From: Podaxis mareebaensis
Taxonomy: Eukaryota > Basidiomycota > Agaricomycetes > Agaricales > Agaricaceae
Length of the DNA: 47,034 bases
Direction of reading: 5' to 3'
NCBI GenBank assembly: GCA_018524725.1
Contig: JAEUWP010000458.1
Span: 1-47,034 of the forward strand
The notes under the pieces were generated by a model. The model searched no databases. It had not been told where the DNA came from and saw nothing but the letters and a program-made list of their open reading frames with translations. Position 1 is the first letter of the stretch. Each line of letters begins with the position of its first letter. The translations under genes and the position numbers were made by a program. Below, one piece after another: positions 46,873 to 47,034 of this stretch.

Positions 46873-47034
46873 TGCGCGTGACGGGTAAGGTAAGGAAGGA
46901 GAACATCTATTCCGTTGGATGTGTCAATACATGGGATGGTAGTACTTGAATGAGAGAGTACTCAGAAGACGACTGCATGTGTGAGTGGGAGTGGTCGTTG
47001 GAGGCCAGGGGGCTCGCCAAGATCCAGGGCTGCG
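46873..47034. other. Window end, beyond the duplication
   Basis: 162 bp without similarity to the rest of the window and without a supported gene. Confidence 0.6.

Overview
This window is nuclear DNA from a filamentous basidiomycete, most likely a mushroom-forming agaricomycete. The genes carry many short introns (about 48-75 bp) with GT..AG ends and CTNAN-type branch sites. The gene content also fits: a secreted AA3 GMC oxidoreductase, a CHPGTR/NACHT STAND protein, an HNH-like family typical of agaricomycetes and a hydrophobin-like secreted protein. I assembled exon models by hand. Each full model has a coding length divisible by three, with matching splice phases.

Layout. 1-2.6 kb: repeat-rich sequence of mobile-element character with one 176-codon open frame. 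2.6-4.9 kb (-): complete 8-exon GMC oxidoreductase. 4.9-6.7 kb: no supported gene. 6.7-16.2 kb: a cluster of four related HNH-like genes, namely a pseudogene (-), a 365-aa gene (+), a 479-aa gene (-) and a second 365-aa gene (+). The two 365-aa genes lie in a direct duplication of about 1.9 kb. 17.0-21.1 kb (-): very large Ser/Pro-rich protein of unknown function. 22.7-26.1 kb (+): Ubp3/USP10-type deubiquitinase. 26.5-29.2 kb (+): Hel2/ZNF598-type RING E3. 29.8-30.2 kb (-): hydrophobin-like secreted protein. 31.5-36.4 kb (+): Iml1/DEPDC5. 36.8-39.6 kb (-): NACHT NTPase. 40.0-46.9 kb: a decayed copy of 28.2-37.7 kb, carrying the 3' end of HEL2, all of IML1 and the 3' part of the NACHT gene as pseudogenes. 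It lacks the 1.4 kb that holds the hydrophobin-like gene.

How genes relate. The deubiquitinase and the E3 are adjacent, on the same strand, and belong to families known to act in opposite directions on 40S ribosomal proteins (USP10/Ubp3 versus ZNF598/Hel2). Iml1, two genes on, is the GAP subunit of the SEACIT/GATOR1 inhibitor of TORC1. The NACHT gene is convergent with Iml1. The HNH-like cluster shows a clean split: the 479-aa member keeps a possible Cys/His/Asn/His set, whereas the duplicated 365-aa members (and the pseudogene) have tryptophan at the third-His position.
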